From UBA7803 sp034522075 (lineage in GTDB: Bacteria > Pseudomonadota > Gammaproteobacteria > Pseudomonadales > Azotimanducaceae): a stretch of 64,000 nucleotides of DNA. The stretch spans positions 186,001-250,000 of the forward strand of contig JAXHLO010000006.1 of the NCBI GenBank assembly GCA_034522075.1, in the 5' to 3' direction. Below are positions 1 to 6,546 of this stretch, piece by piece. The position numbers were made by a program, and so were the translations under genes. A model generated the notes under the pieces. It saw only the letters and a program-made list of their open reading frames with translations, did not search any database and was not told the origin of the DNA. Positions within the stretch are counted from its first letter, which is position 1. Each line of letters begins with the position of its first letter.

Positions 1-132
1 AAGAAGGTCCTCGGGGACATGGAGGACCTCCGGGAACGGTACAATCGCGGCACCTCCCCGATCACGTTGCATCGACACGCCAAGGGCTTGCTGCAATGCG
101 CCAGATTCGACGCGACGTATACGAGAACCTGA
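1..132 (+). CDS. Partial open frame at window edge, unknown
   Basis: An open frame runs in from the left edge and stops at TGA 130-132. It has no recognised domain. It overlaps the candidate gene starting at 96 in another frame, so at most one of the two is likely real. Confidence 0.2.
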   Translation, partial: KKVLGDMEDLRERYNRGTSPITLHRHAKGLLQCARFDATYTRT

Positions 133-410
133 ACCAGATTCAGCATGAATATCTTCTTATCGAAGGCCGAGAGTGGCTCGAAACATCCGGGTTGGTGCCT
201 GCGAATGCTGCTTGGTATTGGAATCCGAGACAAACCGGCGTATCCGACGAGCCGGATATACATTATCTTGTAGGCACCGAATGCCTTATATCCGCAAAGC
301 GGTAGTCATCAGAGAAGCCAAAAGGTGTAATCGACAAGCGAATGAAGTATACCTTGGAGTCTCTCTCCCGAATGGAGGGTTCTGCTGTTTGGTTCGATTC
401 CAATGAGTGA
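96..410 (+). pseudogene. Hypothetical cassette protein with in-frame TAG
   Basis: An ATG at 96 opens a frame of 69 codons ending in TAG at 303-305. The same frame then stays open to TGA at 408-410 and reads as plausible protein (KRMKYTLESLSRMEGS). The two blocks could be one gene of about 104 codons with a nonsense mutation, or just a 69-residue protein. It is the only convincing coding content before the first attC at 480. No family is recognised. Confidence 0.35.
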
Positions 411-479
411 CGCAACGCGCAATGACGAAATGCAGGAAGTCTGGATGGGATGTTACCGTGAAGGAAGTTTCGGTGTGAC

Positions 480-579
480 GCCTAACCATGGCGATGCAAC
501 GGACCGTCCAAACCGTCACCAAAATTGCTTCTGCAATTTTGCCGCCGGTTCGCCCGGCCGCTGATCGCCGGCGTTAGGC
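480..579 (+). repeat. attC site 1, intact
   Basis: Full 100 bp attC. GCCTAAC is at 480-486 and GTTAGGC at 573-579. Paired inner boxes GCAACGG and GGCCGCTG and the AAAATTGC/GCAATTTT stem are present. It closes the first cassette. Confidence 0.9.
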
Positions 580-650
580 GGCCGGCTCCGACGTCTTTAG
601 GAAAGCCAGCCACAGATTGACATACCATATTTGGTATATACAATCCTCCT

Positions 651-937
651 ATGTGGGAGATCTTCGAACATCGGCGTACTGTCCGCCAGCTGAAGAAGCT
701 TCCTATCGAAATCCTAAAGCGCTACGAGAAGTGGAAGGATATCGTCTCGGTCTCCGGTCCGGCGGGGCTTCGCATGATTCGCGGCTTCAACGACGAGGCG
801 TTAGGCGGAGACTTGGAAAGGCCACCACTACGTAGAGGTTGAACGGGCGGTGTTGGGGTGATGTCCTTGGGATCGGACGCAATGAAGTGCGTGTCGAAGT
901 TGTGAGCATCACGGCTCACGACTATCGGAGGAAGTGA
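651..937 (+). pseudogene. RelE-like cytotoxic translational repressor, frameshifted
   Basis: The frame from ATG 651 encodes MWEIFEHRRTVRQLKKLP and continues through RMIRGFNDEALGG, which matches the N-terminal half of RelE/YoeB-like ribosome-dependent mRNA interferases. The expected next block (TWKGHHYVEVERAV) lies in a second frame. The conserved C-terminal end (NEVRVEVVSITAHDYRRK, stop 935-937) lies in a third. Two net single-base shifts therefore break the gene. A Shine-Dalgarno-like TCCTCC stretch sits just upstream in reverse sense and no good RBS is visible. The gene abuts a decayed antitoxin, so this is a TA cassette that has lost function, unless the indels are sequencing errors. Confidence 0.75.
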
Positions 938-938
938 A

Positions 939-1186
939 ATGAGCGGCTATTCGCAAGGCGCGGAGTGGCATCGGTTTCTTGGGAAGACGACCCGACGTCG
1001 TGAATCCAGGTATCAGCCGGACAGTCCAACGTCTCTCGCATTCCCAGTCGACCGGGTTCCGGAATGGAACGCGAGCCGCATCAACCCGGTGTAGAACGCG
1101 CCAAACAGCTCGGCCGGGCACTGAAGTGTCATCCTGCTGCTCTCGTGTTCCCCGGATGGGATGTGGAGAACGAGTGGCCGCCTAAC
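939..1186 (+). pseudogene. Antitoxin of the RelE-like pair, degraded
   Basis: An ATG at 939 directly follows the toxin stop. It opens a 51-codon frame (MSGYSQGAEWHRFLGK) that ends at TAG 1092-1094. A second frame overlapping from 1064 carries ERAKQLGRALKCHPAALVFP, which resembles the C-terminal end of XRE-type antitoxins. The likely original protein spans both frames and ended at the attC border. It is too short for a complete helix-turn-helix in either frame. The assignment rests on position and this C-terminal similarity. Confidence 0.45.
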
Positions 1187-1275
1187 AATCGCAATGCATC
1201 GGACCGTCCAAACCGTCATCAAAATTGCTTCTGCAATCCCGCCTCGCCCGGGCCACTAATCGCCAGCCGTACGGC
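1180..1275 (+). repeat. attC site 2, far core degenerate
   Basis: GCCTAAC at 1180-1186 and the central GACCGTCCAAACCGTCATC are conserved. The far end reads GTACGGC instead of GTTAGGC and the right inner box is altered. Recombination at this end is probably poor. Confidence 0.8.
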
Positions 1276-1299
1276 GCCATTCATATTGAACCTCGCCAT

Positions 1300-1796
1300 C
1301 CTCAGGCAACACATCAACTTATTCGATCCGGACACCGATACCTTCATTGAGGTCGTCGATTCCATCGGCCGCGGCACCGACGGTTTCCGCTATCACCTGA
1401 GATCACAAGAGGACGTCTTAAACGATCTCATCGACGAGGAAGACGGCCAGGCCCGAAAGTTGGTCGTACGGTGCTTCCGAGCAGCGACAAGACGCGACTA
1501 CTGCGAAGTTATCCAGCGAAGCCAACCTCATCAGCTACATGCATACGGTTCGCAACCGGTGGGAACATCTGCGCAACTGGTCAACGGTCTCGTACTGGTC
1601 CCGCCAATTGGTTGATGCCTGTAGCGTAGCAGGTTGTGGATCAGCGCCTGAATCAAGGCTCAAGGACGGCTTCGGCAACGTCTTCAAGAATCTGACTGGT
1701 TCAACTACCGTCTTTCGATTCATCGACGCTGCAAAGCGCGGACTAACCCAGCACGGGTTCTTCGTTTCATTCGAAGAGGAAGCGTGTCGGGGATAA
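1300..1796 (+). CDS. Hypothetical cassette protein, possibly frameshifted
   Basis: The best single frame is ATG 1539 to TAA 1794-1796 (85 residues, MHTVRNRWEHLRNW). The same frame is open and protein-like upstream (KLSSEANLISY) back to about 1470. Before that, another frame from about 1290 reads convincingly (NLFDPDTDTFIEVVDSIGRG). One protein of about 165 residues with a frameshift near 1470 is the simplest view. No canonical start is seen near 1290 and no family is recognised. The last codons overlap the next gene, which suggests translational coupling. Confidence 0.4.
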
Positions 1797-1939
1797 AGAT
1801 TGGTGCATTTGAATATGGTGGCCGGACGTTTCAGCATTGGGGTGCTGAGGTTCTTCAGGGCGCCGTTGATGTACAGAACGCAATCGTTTCTTGCGGACGC
1901 ACCCTCAACGAGCTGTGCGGGGTGGGCAATGGCGCCTAA
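1784..1939 (+). CDS. Small hypothetical protein, coupled to upstream gene
   Basis: GTG at 1784 starts inside the end of the preceding frame (stop 1794-1796). The frame runs 51 codons (KIGAFEYGGRTFQHWGAEVL) to a TAA at 1937-1939. That stop is part of the attC core GCCTAAC, as in several other cassette genes of this array. No family is recognised. The two-gene layout with overlap resembles a toxin-antitoxin pair, but this is only inferred from architecture. Confidence 0.5.
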   Translation: MSGIKIGAFEYGGRTFQHWGAEVLQGAVDVQNAIVSCGRTLNELCGVGNGA

Positions 1940-2033
1940 CGATGGCGATGCAGCGGACCGTCCAAACCCGTCAGCCGAAATTGCTTTCGCAATTTTGTGC
2001 CGTTTGCCGGCCGCTGATCGCCCAGCGTCCAGC
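1934..2033 (+). repeat. attC site 3, far core degenerate
   Basis: GCCTAAC is at 1934-1940 with the conserved GGCGATGCAGCGGACCGTCC. The central hairpin AAATTGC/GCAATTT is kept. The far end reads GTCCAGC rather than GTTAGGC. Confidence 0.8.
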
Positions 2034-2107
2034 GGCAGGCGGGTGCATCATCAACCGATCACGTCGGATTCACTTTTTCGGTCTTGCCAACCACTAGCGA
2101 CGCAGCA

Positions 2108-2530
2108 ATGATCAGAATAGCGACTTGCCACTGCGATGCGCTTTCCCTCTCGTGTCACGGCGAGCCCGATCGAGGTCGTGCAATGCCACTGTAAGTCTTG
2201 CCAACGCCGGACCGGCAGCGCGTTGATATTACGCGGCATGGTCTTCAACTTCCCAACGTCCAAATCGACGGCGAAACGCGTGCATACACGCGTGAGGGCG
2301 AGCTTGGCATCGAAACGCACTTCCACTTCTGTCCAATTTGCGGTTCGAACGTCTATTGGACGGCAAATAGTGAGATGATCGGAGTTGCCGTGGGTTGTTT
2401 TGCCGACCCAGAGCTTCCTCCGCCAACAGTGTCAATCTATGACTCGTACCGCCATAACTGGATTCAAGCAATGTCGGGGATTCCGACTTTCTTGAAAAAC
2501 GGGGAGGAAGATGGGGATTCATTGACGTGA
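2108..2530 (+). pseudogene. GFA/CENP-V domain protein, two compensating frameshifts
   Basis: The GFA fold binds zinc through several CxC/CxxC motifs. ATG 2108 gives the first block (MIRIATCHCDALSLSCHGEP). The middle block (EVVQCHCKSCQRRTGS) is in another frame. The last block (HFCPICGSNVYW to PTFLKNGEE) returns to the first frame. All the expected metal motifs are therefore present but split: CHC, CHCxxC and CPxCG. The first frame meets TAA just after position 2190. Either two opposite indels inactivated it or the sequence has errors here. An intact relative lies at 10381. Confidence 0.8.
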
Positions 2531-2588
2531 TAGGAGTAGGAGTCTTGATGTGTGTCTCATGCAAGAAAGATCAAATCACCCATGTGCC

Positions 2589-2688
2589 GCCTAACCATGG
2601 CGATGCAGCGGACCGTCCAAACCGTCATCAAAATTGCGTTCGCAATTTTGCCGCCGGTTCGCCCGGCCGCTGATCGCCGGCATTCAGC
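2589..2688 (+). repeat. attC site 4, far core degenerate
   Basis: This is a 100 bp site almost identical to site 1 up to CTGATCGCCGGC. It ends in ATTCAGC instead of GTTAGGC at 2682-2688. Confidence 0.85.
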
Positions 2689-2737
2689 GTCAGTCATATC
2701 GTCCTGTCACTGTCACGGAGCGAAGCCAATCTCGACG

Positions 2738-3049
2738 TTGGATCAAATCCGCAATCTTGTCGCAGCTGATGAGGTCCGAATCTCCGAGCACGGCTACGAC
2801 GAAATGGCTGAGGACGGCATCCGTGTCAGAGACGTCGTTGATGGGCTTGCGGAGTGCGTTCTGGTGGAGGACTATCCTTCTTTCGGCAAAGGACCTTCCG
2901 TTCTTGTGCTAGAGCAGGATGCCAAGGGAGAGCCTATTCGTGTGGTCTGGGGCATTCCGCGTGGCCATTCGAGTCCTGCCGTTGTGGTCACAGCCTATCG
3001 GCCCGATCCGGCCCGCTGGTCAGACGACTTTCTGGAGCGCCGCAGATGA
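2738..3049 (+). CDS. DUF4258 protein, putative toxin of a TA pair
   Basis: This 103-residue protein contains RISEHGYDEMAEDGI near the N-terminus and VWGIPRGHSSPAVVVTAYRP near the C-terminus, the usual conserved blocks of DUF4258 proteins. That family is often found as the toxin-like half of small two-gene modules. TTG at 2738 gives the usual family start (LDQIRNLVA). No ATG is available in frame nearby. The stop overlaps the next start (ATGA at 3046-3049), so the two genes are coupled. Confidence 0.75.
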   Translation: MDQIRNLVAADEVRISEHGYDEMAEDGIRVRDVVDGLAECVLVEDYPSFGKGPSVLVLEQDAKGEPIRVVWGIPRGHSSPAVVVTAYRPDPARWSDDFLERRR

Positions 3050-3261
3050 GGAAACGCACCAAGTACATTCACGAGGGCAAATACGTCGCCGAGGTCGACG
3101 TTGAACTCATCGACGCCGAGGACCAGTGGGCGCCGTACCTGTCAGTGCAGGAAGCAGAAAAGCTCGATGAGGTGCGCGATCTGCTCAGAGCAGGGAACCT
3201 TCAGGCTGCTAGCCAACGCGCCAAAGTCTTCGAGCTAAAGCCAATCGCTCAATCGCAGTGA
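3046..3261 (+). CDS. Putative antitoxin partner of the DUF4258 protein
   Basis: This is a 71-residue acidic/basic protein (MRKRTKYIHEGKYVAEVDVE) starting at an ATGA overlap with the preceding gene. It has no DNA-binding motif that I can recognise. Size, overlap and partner suggest the antitoxin or regulatory half of the module. It ends just before attC 5. Confidence 0.65.
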   Translation: MRKRTKYIHEGKYVAEVDVELIDAEDQWAPYLSVQEAEKLDEVRDLLRAGNLQAASQRAKVFELKPIAQSQ

Positions 3262-3262
3262 C

Positions 3263-3362
3263 GCCTAACAATGGCGATGCAGCGGACCGTCCAAACCGTC
3301 ACCAAAATTGCTTCCGCAATTTTGCCGCCGGCTTGCCCGGCCGCTGATCGCCGGCGTTAGGT
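3263..3362 (+). repeat. attC site 5, intact
   Basis: GCCTAAC is at 3263-3269 and GTTAGGT at 3356-3362, with all inner boxes conserved. It is nearly identical to sites 1 and 6. Confidence 0.9.
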
Positions 3363-3378
3363 GCCTATCAGCGTCCTT

Positions 3379-3403
3379 GCATATACATATACAATGCATA
3401 TAC
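3379..3403. promoter_or_regulatory. AT-rich direct repeats upstream of brnT
   Basis: Two copies of GCATATAC at 3379-3386 and 3396-3403 lie directly before the brnT start, in an AT-rich patch within GC-rich DNA. BrnTA operons are autorepressed by BrnA, so this is a plausible promoter/operator. Binding is inferred, not shown. Confidence 0.45.
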
Positions 3404-3410
3404 TTTGCGC

Positions 3411-3677
3411 ATGCAATGGGATCCCCGCAAGGGCCGAGAGAACGAGCGCAAACATGGCATCCGATTTTCCGATATCGAACCCGTCTTCTTCGATCCTTCA
3501 GCCACAACCGTTGAGGACACGGCAGCTCGTGGGGAGCAACGATTCATAACGATCGGTAGAGATGGCTTCGACCGAGTCCTGGTGGTGGTGTACACGATCC
3601 GAGACGGCGACGTACGTTTGATCTCTGCCCGCAAAGCATCACGTAGCGAGTTGAAAGTATATGAAGAAGGAGTATGA
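3411..3677 (+). CDS. brnT: BrnT-type ribonuclease toxin
   Basis: This is an 88-residue RelE-fold toxin of the BrnT family. BrnT cleaves RNA and is neutralised by BrnA. The N-terminal MQWDPRKGRENERKHGI and the late block VVVYTIRDGDVRLISARKAS are the family signatures. ATG 3411 matches the family start better than the TTG two codons upstream. The 3' end overlaps brnA by 17 bases, as is usual. The module looks intact and lies between two intact attC sites, so it is a good candidate for a functional array-stabilising cassette. Confidence 0.9.
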   Translation: MQWDPRKGRENERKHGIRFSDIEPVFFDPSATTVEDTAARGEQRFITIGRDGFDRVLVVVYTIRDGDVRLISARKASRSELKVYEEGV

Positions 3678-3912
3678 CTTTTCCGGTGGTAAACGTGGTC
3701 CGGTCCTGGATAGCACAGGCAAGACCAGGGTGACGATGTACCTCGATAACGATGTCCTTGATGCGTTTCGATCCAAGGCCGAAGCTGCTGGCAAGGGCTA
3801 TCAGACTCTGATCAATGAATCCTTGCGCAAATATCTTCTTGAGGGTGAGGTCGTCAACGCCAAAACACTCCGTAAGATTCTTCGAGAAGAGTTGAAGCGA
3901 ACCAGCACCTAA
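3661..3912 (+). CDS. brnA: BrnA-type antitoxin
   Basis: This 83-residue protein ends in a ribbon-helix-helix-like segment (VTMYLDNDVLDAFRSKAEAA, then GYQTLINESLRKYL). In the family this segment binds both the operator and BrnT. ATG 3661 lies inside the end of brnT. The stop TAA at 3910-3912 belongs to the attC core. Autoregulation through the repeats before brnT is likely. Confidence 0.9.
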   Translation: MKKEYDFSGGKRGPVLDSTGKTRVTMYLDNDVLDAFRSKAEAAGKGYQTLINESLRKYLLEGEVVNAKTLRKILREELKRTST

Positions 3913-4006
3913 CATTGCGCATGCAGCGGACCGTGCAAACCGTCACCAAAATTGCTTTCGCAATTTTCCCGCCGGTTCGCCCGGTCGCTGATCGCCGGCG
4001 TTAGGC
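3907..4006 (+). repeat. attC site 6, intact
   Basis: ACCTAAC is at 3907-3913 and GTTAGGC at 4000-4006. Inner boxes and central hairpin are present. Confidence 0.9.
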
Positions 4007-4021
4007 GCTGAGGATTAGTCG

Positions 4022-4384
4022 ATGACAGTTGATGATGAATGGGGATATTCCGCTGGTTTTCTTTCGGCGCTTGCTTCTCTAGTCAGGGAACTAGAGCAGA
4101 AAGAGATAGCAGTCTATGAGGTTGCGTACAGCTACCTGTCCTTTGGCAGTTGGAGCGCAGTCGTCGGCACCAGACATCGCCGCTTGCGATTCGATTTTGA
4201 CGGGAAAGAAACTGAGCTTCGTATTGCCGAAGCTAGGTTCAGTGACTCCCGATCTCTGGCAGATTGGAAATCACTTCCAGCTCCGGCACTAGAAGCTGGT
4301 AGTGGAGTTAATTTCCAGAAACTATTTGAGCTAGTCAAAGAAATCGCAAAAGACACATTCAGTGATACTGCGGGTACACAGTAG
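4022..4384 (+). CDS. Hypothetical cassette protein
   Basis: ATG at 4022 opens a 120-residue frame (MTVDDEWGYSAGFLSALASL) filling the cassette between attC 6 and attC 7. It is soluble and has no signal peptide or membrane segment. A basic/hydrophobic central part (HRRLRFDFDGKETELRIAEA) suggests an alpha/beta fold. I recognise no family. Its base composition is lower in GC than the flanking chromosome, in keeping with acquired cassette DNA. Confidence 0.65.
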   Translation: MTVDDEWGYSAGFLSALASLVRELEQKEIAVYEVAYSYLSFGSWSAVVGTRHRRLRFDFDGKETELRIAEARFSDSRSLADWKSLPAPALEAGSGVNFQKLFELVKEIAKDTFSDTAGTQ

Positions 4385-4418
4385 TGGGCTTGCGGCCAAT
4401 GGTGAAGTTTGAAAAAGC

Positions 4419-4503
4419 GCCTAACAAGTCGCTCAAGTTCGTTCCGGTCTTCGGCCTCCACCGGACGCGGCTAACGCCGCGCCGCTTAGCTCAAACGTTA
4501 GGC
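4419..4503 (+). repeat. attC site 7, different sequence class
   Basis: This 85 bp site has GCCTAAC at 4419-4425 and GTTAGGC at 4497-4503, with AACAAGTCGCTCAAG pairing to CTTAGCTCAAACGTT. The interior shares nothing with the house type (no GGCGATGCAGCGGACC). The cassette was probably captured from another integron. Confidence 0.85.
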
Positions 4504-4827
4504 GGCGCAATCCGATGTTTTCGCAATCGTCGAAGCGATCTGCTTTCTTGAAACGCCCATCGCCAGAAGCGTCTTAACGATCAGATCCATGCTTACGGAA
4601 GGATCTCCAGCTTCCATCTTGGCGACGCGAGATTGGCTTGATCGCGCGAGCTTAGCCAAATCCGTCTGAGTCACGCCTTTCTTTTCACGGGCGGTTTTTA
4701 GCCGCTGACCCAGCGCCAGCTTCAATTCGATATACGCCGTTTCCTCAGCCGAAAGCCCCAGGAAATCCCCGGCATTTCCTAGTCTCCAGCCTGTTCGCTC
4801 GAGCTGCTCTCGCTTAGCCTTCTTCAC
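4498..4827 (-). CDS. XRE-family antitoxin
   Basis: This 109-residue protein has a helix-turn-helix in its second half (LKTAREKKGVTQTDLAKLAR, then SQSRVAKMEAGD). It follows the plan of antitoxins paired with Gp49-like toxins. It is on the opposite strand to the array and overlaps the toxin frame by 14 bases. Inverted TA cassettes normally carry their own promoter, which would have to lie to the right, near 5100. Its stop codon lies in the end of attC 7. Confidence 0.85.
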   Translation of the reverse strand: MKKAKREQLERTGWRLGNAGDFLGLSAEETAYIELKLALGQRLKTAREKKGVTQTDLAKLARSSQSRVAKMEAGDPSVSMDLIVKTLLAMGVSRKQIASTIAKTSDCAA

Positions 4828-5092
4828 TGTCGTATTCCTTCAGACGGCATTTACACGCGTCAATCACGGCTTTGGGCGTTTGCTGCGTCTTCTTTGAGAA
4901 AACGTCCAGAATCACTATCGCGTCGTCATCCAGTCGAAATACGATCCGCCAAGTGCAATGTTCGTCGTTGATTCTCAGCTCATGGCATCGTCGCCTATTG
5001 AAAGCATTGACCGCGAATGTGGCATGCCCAACCTATCCCCACGTTGCAGGCGCCGCAGTAGGTATCCCGCCTCCAATTGAGCCGCTACTGAT
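4814..5092 (-). pseudogene. Gp49-like (HigB-type) toxin, frameshifted and 5'-truncated
   Basis: Reading leftward, one frame gives AAQLEAGYLLRRLQRGDRLG followed by MPHSRSMLSIGD. A second frame continues with CHELRINDEHCTWRIVFRLD, DAIVILDVFSKKTQQTP and RLKEYDSEEG to TAA at 4814-4816. Together they cover the phage-derived Gp49-like toxin family, except for the first 15 to 20 residues. A one-base shift near 4990 separates the halves. The 5' end runs straight into attC 8 sequence, so the original start has been lost. The antitoxin downstream is intact. Confidence 0.75.
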
Positions 5093-5192
5093 AATGGCGA
5101 TGCAGCGGACCGTCCAAACCGTTAGCAAGATCCAATCGCAGATCATTGCGGCGCGTAACGTTATAGGTTACGCTCGGGCGCGTGATCGCCGG
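5084..5192 (+). repeat. attC site 8, degenerate
   Basis: The left core is altered (GCTACTG). AATGGCGATGCAGCGGACCG is kept. The middle is unlike other copies. The right end keeps GTGATCGCCGGG but has no GTTAGGC. Its right end overlaps the start of the next gene. Confidence 0.6.
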
Positions 5193-5460
5193 GTTCAATC
5201 ACCGCGGGCTGAAGCGCTTCTTCGAGAGCGGGACGACTCGTGGCATTCAGGCTTCACAGGCAAACCGCATTCGATTGATCCTGGCACGCTTGAACGCCTC
5301 ACGGACACCCCAGGATATGAATCTGCCCGGCCTGCATCTCCACGAACTCACCGGGCAGAGAAAGAGCACTTGGTCCGTACGGGTATCCGGCAACTGGCGG
5401 ATCACGTTCCAGTTCAATGGCCCAGATGCTTACGACGTCGATCTAGAGGATTACCACTAA
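5182..5460 (+). CDS. higB: HigB-type RelE-superfamily toxin
   Basis: This is a 92-residue mRNA interferase of the HigB family. It shows the usual GLKRFFESGTTRGIQ near the start, the central NLPGLHLHELTG, and the end WSVRVSGNWRITFQF to DVDLEDYH. GTG at 5182 gives the normal family length. That GTG and the next codons (ATCGCCGGG) belong to the attC right box, so the toxin start is built from attC sequence. The stop TAA overlaps the antitoxin ATG by one base. The pair looks intact. Confidence 0.9.
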   Translation: MIAGFNHRGLKRFFESGTTRGIQASQANRIRLILARLNASRTPQDMNLPGLHLHELTGQRKSTWSVRVSGNWRITFQFNGPDAYDVDLEDYH

Positions 5461-5747
5461 TGCGTATGCACAATCCCCCACATCCCGGAGAGGTGTTGCG
5501 CGAACTCTGTCTCGAGCCCTTGGGCCTCACCGTCACCGACGCAGCCGAAGCTCTTGGGGTCAGCCGCAAGACCTTATCTGCGATTCTGAACGGTCGCGCT
5601 GGCATTAGCCCTGAGATGGCGATCCGGCTTTCGAAGGCCTTTGGCACATCGGCGGAGAGCTGGTTGAGTCAGCAGATGCATTACGATCTGTGGGTGGCGG
5701 AGCAGGCGGCAGGTGACATTCGTGTCAAGAAACTGTCCGCCGCCTAA
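5460..5747 (+). CDS. higA: HigA-type XRE antitoxin
   Basis: This 95-residue protein starts with MRMHNPPHPGEVLRELCLEP, the standard HigA opening. It has a helix-turn-helix (VTDAAEALGVSRKTLSAILN) and the end SWLSQQMHYDLWVAEQ. In the family it binds HigB and represses its own operon. ATG 5460 overlaps the toxin stop. Its own stop TAA (5745-5747) is supplied by the next attC core. Confidence 0.92.
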   Translation: MRMHNPPHPGEVLRELCLEPLGLTVTDAAEALGVSRKTLSAILNGRAGISPEMAIRLSKAFGTSAESWLSQQMHYDLWVAEQAAGDIRVKKLSAA

Positions 5748-5789
5748 CAATGGCGATGCAACGGACCACCCTCACCAAAAGCGCATAGA
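5742..5789 (+). repeat. attC site 9, truncated
   Basis: GCCTAACAATGGCGATGCAA is conserved. After GGACC the sequence leaves the consensus and no GTTAGGC follows before the next gene. The right half has been lost. Confidence 0.7.
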
Positions 5790-5825
5790 TTGTTGCGCGA
5801 CGCGCAACATGCTACGCTTCGCAAT

Positions 5826-6104
5826 GTGATCAAATCTGTCCGCCACAAGGGCCTGAGGCGCTTCCTAGAGACCGGCAACGCCTCCGGAATAAAGGCGGAC
5901 CATCGGAAACGGCTGCGCATGCAACTCGCAGCGTTGGATACCGCAACGACCATCGAGGACATGGAGATTCCGGGCTTTCGTTTGCACCAGCTCAAGGGCA
6001 AACGCTCCGGTAGCTGGGCCATAGACGTGAGTGGCAACTGGCGACTCACCTTCAGTTTTCGCGACGGCCACGTCCATGATCTGGACTACGAGGACTATCA
6101 CTAA
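5826..6104 (+). CDS. higB: HigB-type RelE-superfamily toxin, second copy
   Basis: This 92-residue HigB protein (IKSVRHKGLRRFLETGNASG, then IPGFRLHQLKGKRSGSWAID, end DLDYEDYH) is related to, but clearly different from, the copy at 5182. GTG 5826 gives the usual family start. Longer in-frame starts upstream would add non-conserved residues. The stop shares its last base with the higA start. Two divergent HigBA pairs next to each other suggest separate capture, not recent duplication. Confidence 0.9.
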   Translation: MIKSVRHKGLRRFLETGNASGIKADHRKRLRMQLAALDTATTIEDMEIPGFRLHQLKGKRSGSWAIDVSGNWRLTFSFRDGHVHDLDYEDYH

Positions 6105-6397
6105 TGACCATGCACAATCCTCCTCATCCAGGAGAATTCATTAACGAGGTATACCTAGCCCCCTATGGGGTGAGCCTTCGCAAGCTGGCGGAACGGCTGG
6201 ATGTCGCGCCGTCGACCCTGGCACGGCTGGTTCGTGGTCAGAGCGCTGTCTCTCCAGAGATGGCATTGCGTCTTTCGGTGGCACTAGGACGCACACCGGA
6301 GAGTTGGCTCGCAATGCAGCACAACTACGACCTATGGCAAGCGCGAAAGGAAATCGATCTACGCAGGGTCAAGAGGCTCGATGTTGATGCCGCCTAA
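6104..6397 (+). CDS. higA: HigA-type XRE antitoxin, second copy
   Basis: This 97-residue protein opens with MTMHNPPHPGEFINEVYLAP. It contains a helix-turn-helix (VSLRKLAERLDVAPSTLARL) and ends SWLAMQHNYDLWQARKEIDL. It is coupled to the second higB by an overlapping TAATG. The stop TAA at 6395-6397 lies in the attC 10 core. Confidence 0.92.
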   Translation: MTMHNPPHPGEFINEVYLAPYGVSLRKLAERLDVAPSTLARLVRGQSAVSPEMALRLSVALGRTPESWLAMQHNYDLWQARKEIDLRRVKRLDVDAA

Positions 6398-6491
6398 CAA
6401 TGGCGATGCAGCGGACCGTCCAATCCGTCACCCAAATTGCTTCCGCAATTTTGCCGCCGGTTCTGTCGACCGCTGAGCTCGGGCGTTAGGC
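6392..6491 (+). repeat. attC site 10, intact
   Basis: GCCTAAC is at 6392-6398 and GTTAGGC at 6485-6491, with a full set of inner boxes. The right inner part differs slightly (GACCGCTGAGCTCGGG). Confidence 0.88.
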
Positions 6492-6546
6492 GTCTTAAAA
6501 GCAAACTACAAAGGCACTCCTACACATTTTTGGAATAGTCGGCGTT

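Noticed and set aside
1064..1615. Single 183-codon protein
   Set aside because: The frame runs straight through attC 2. Its first part looks like the end of an antitoxin and its last part belongs to the next cassette, so it is a chance fusion.
1800..2111. 103-codon frame
   Set aside because: It crosses attC 3. The protein-like frame here is the 51-codon gene from 1784.
2552..3049. 165-codon protein starting before attC 4
   Set aside because: The N-terminal part is attC sequence. The family start of the DUF4258 protein is at 2738.
4872..5747. 291-codon protein
   Set aside because: The first two thirds are antisense toxin and attC sequence. Only the HigA part from 5460 is real.
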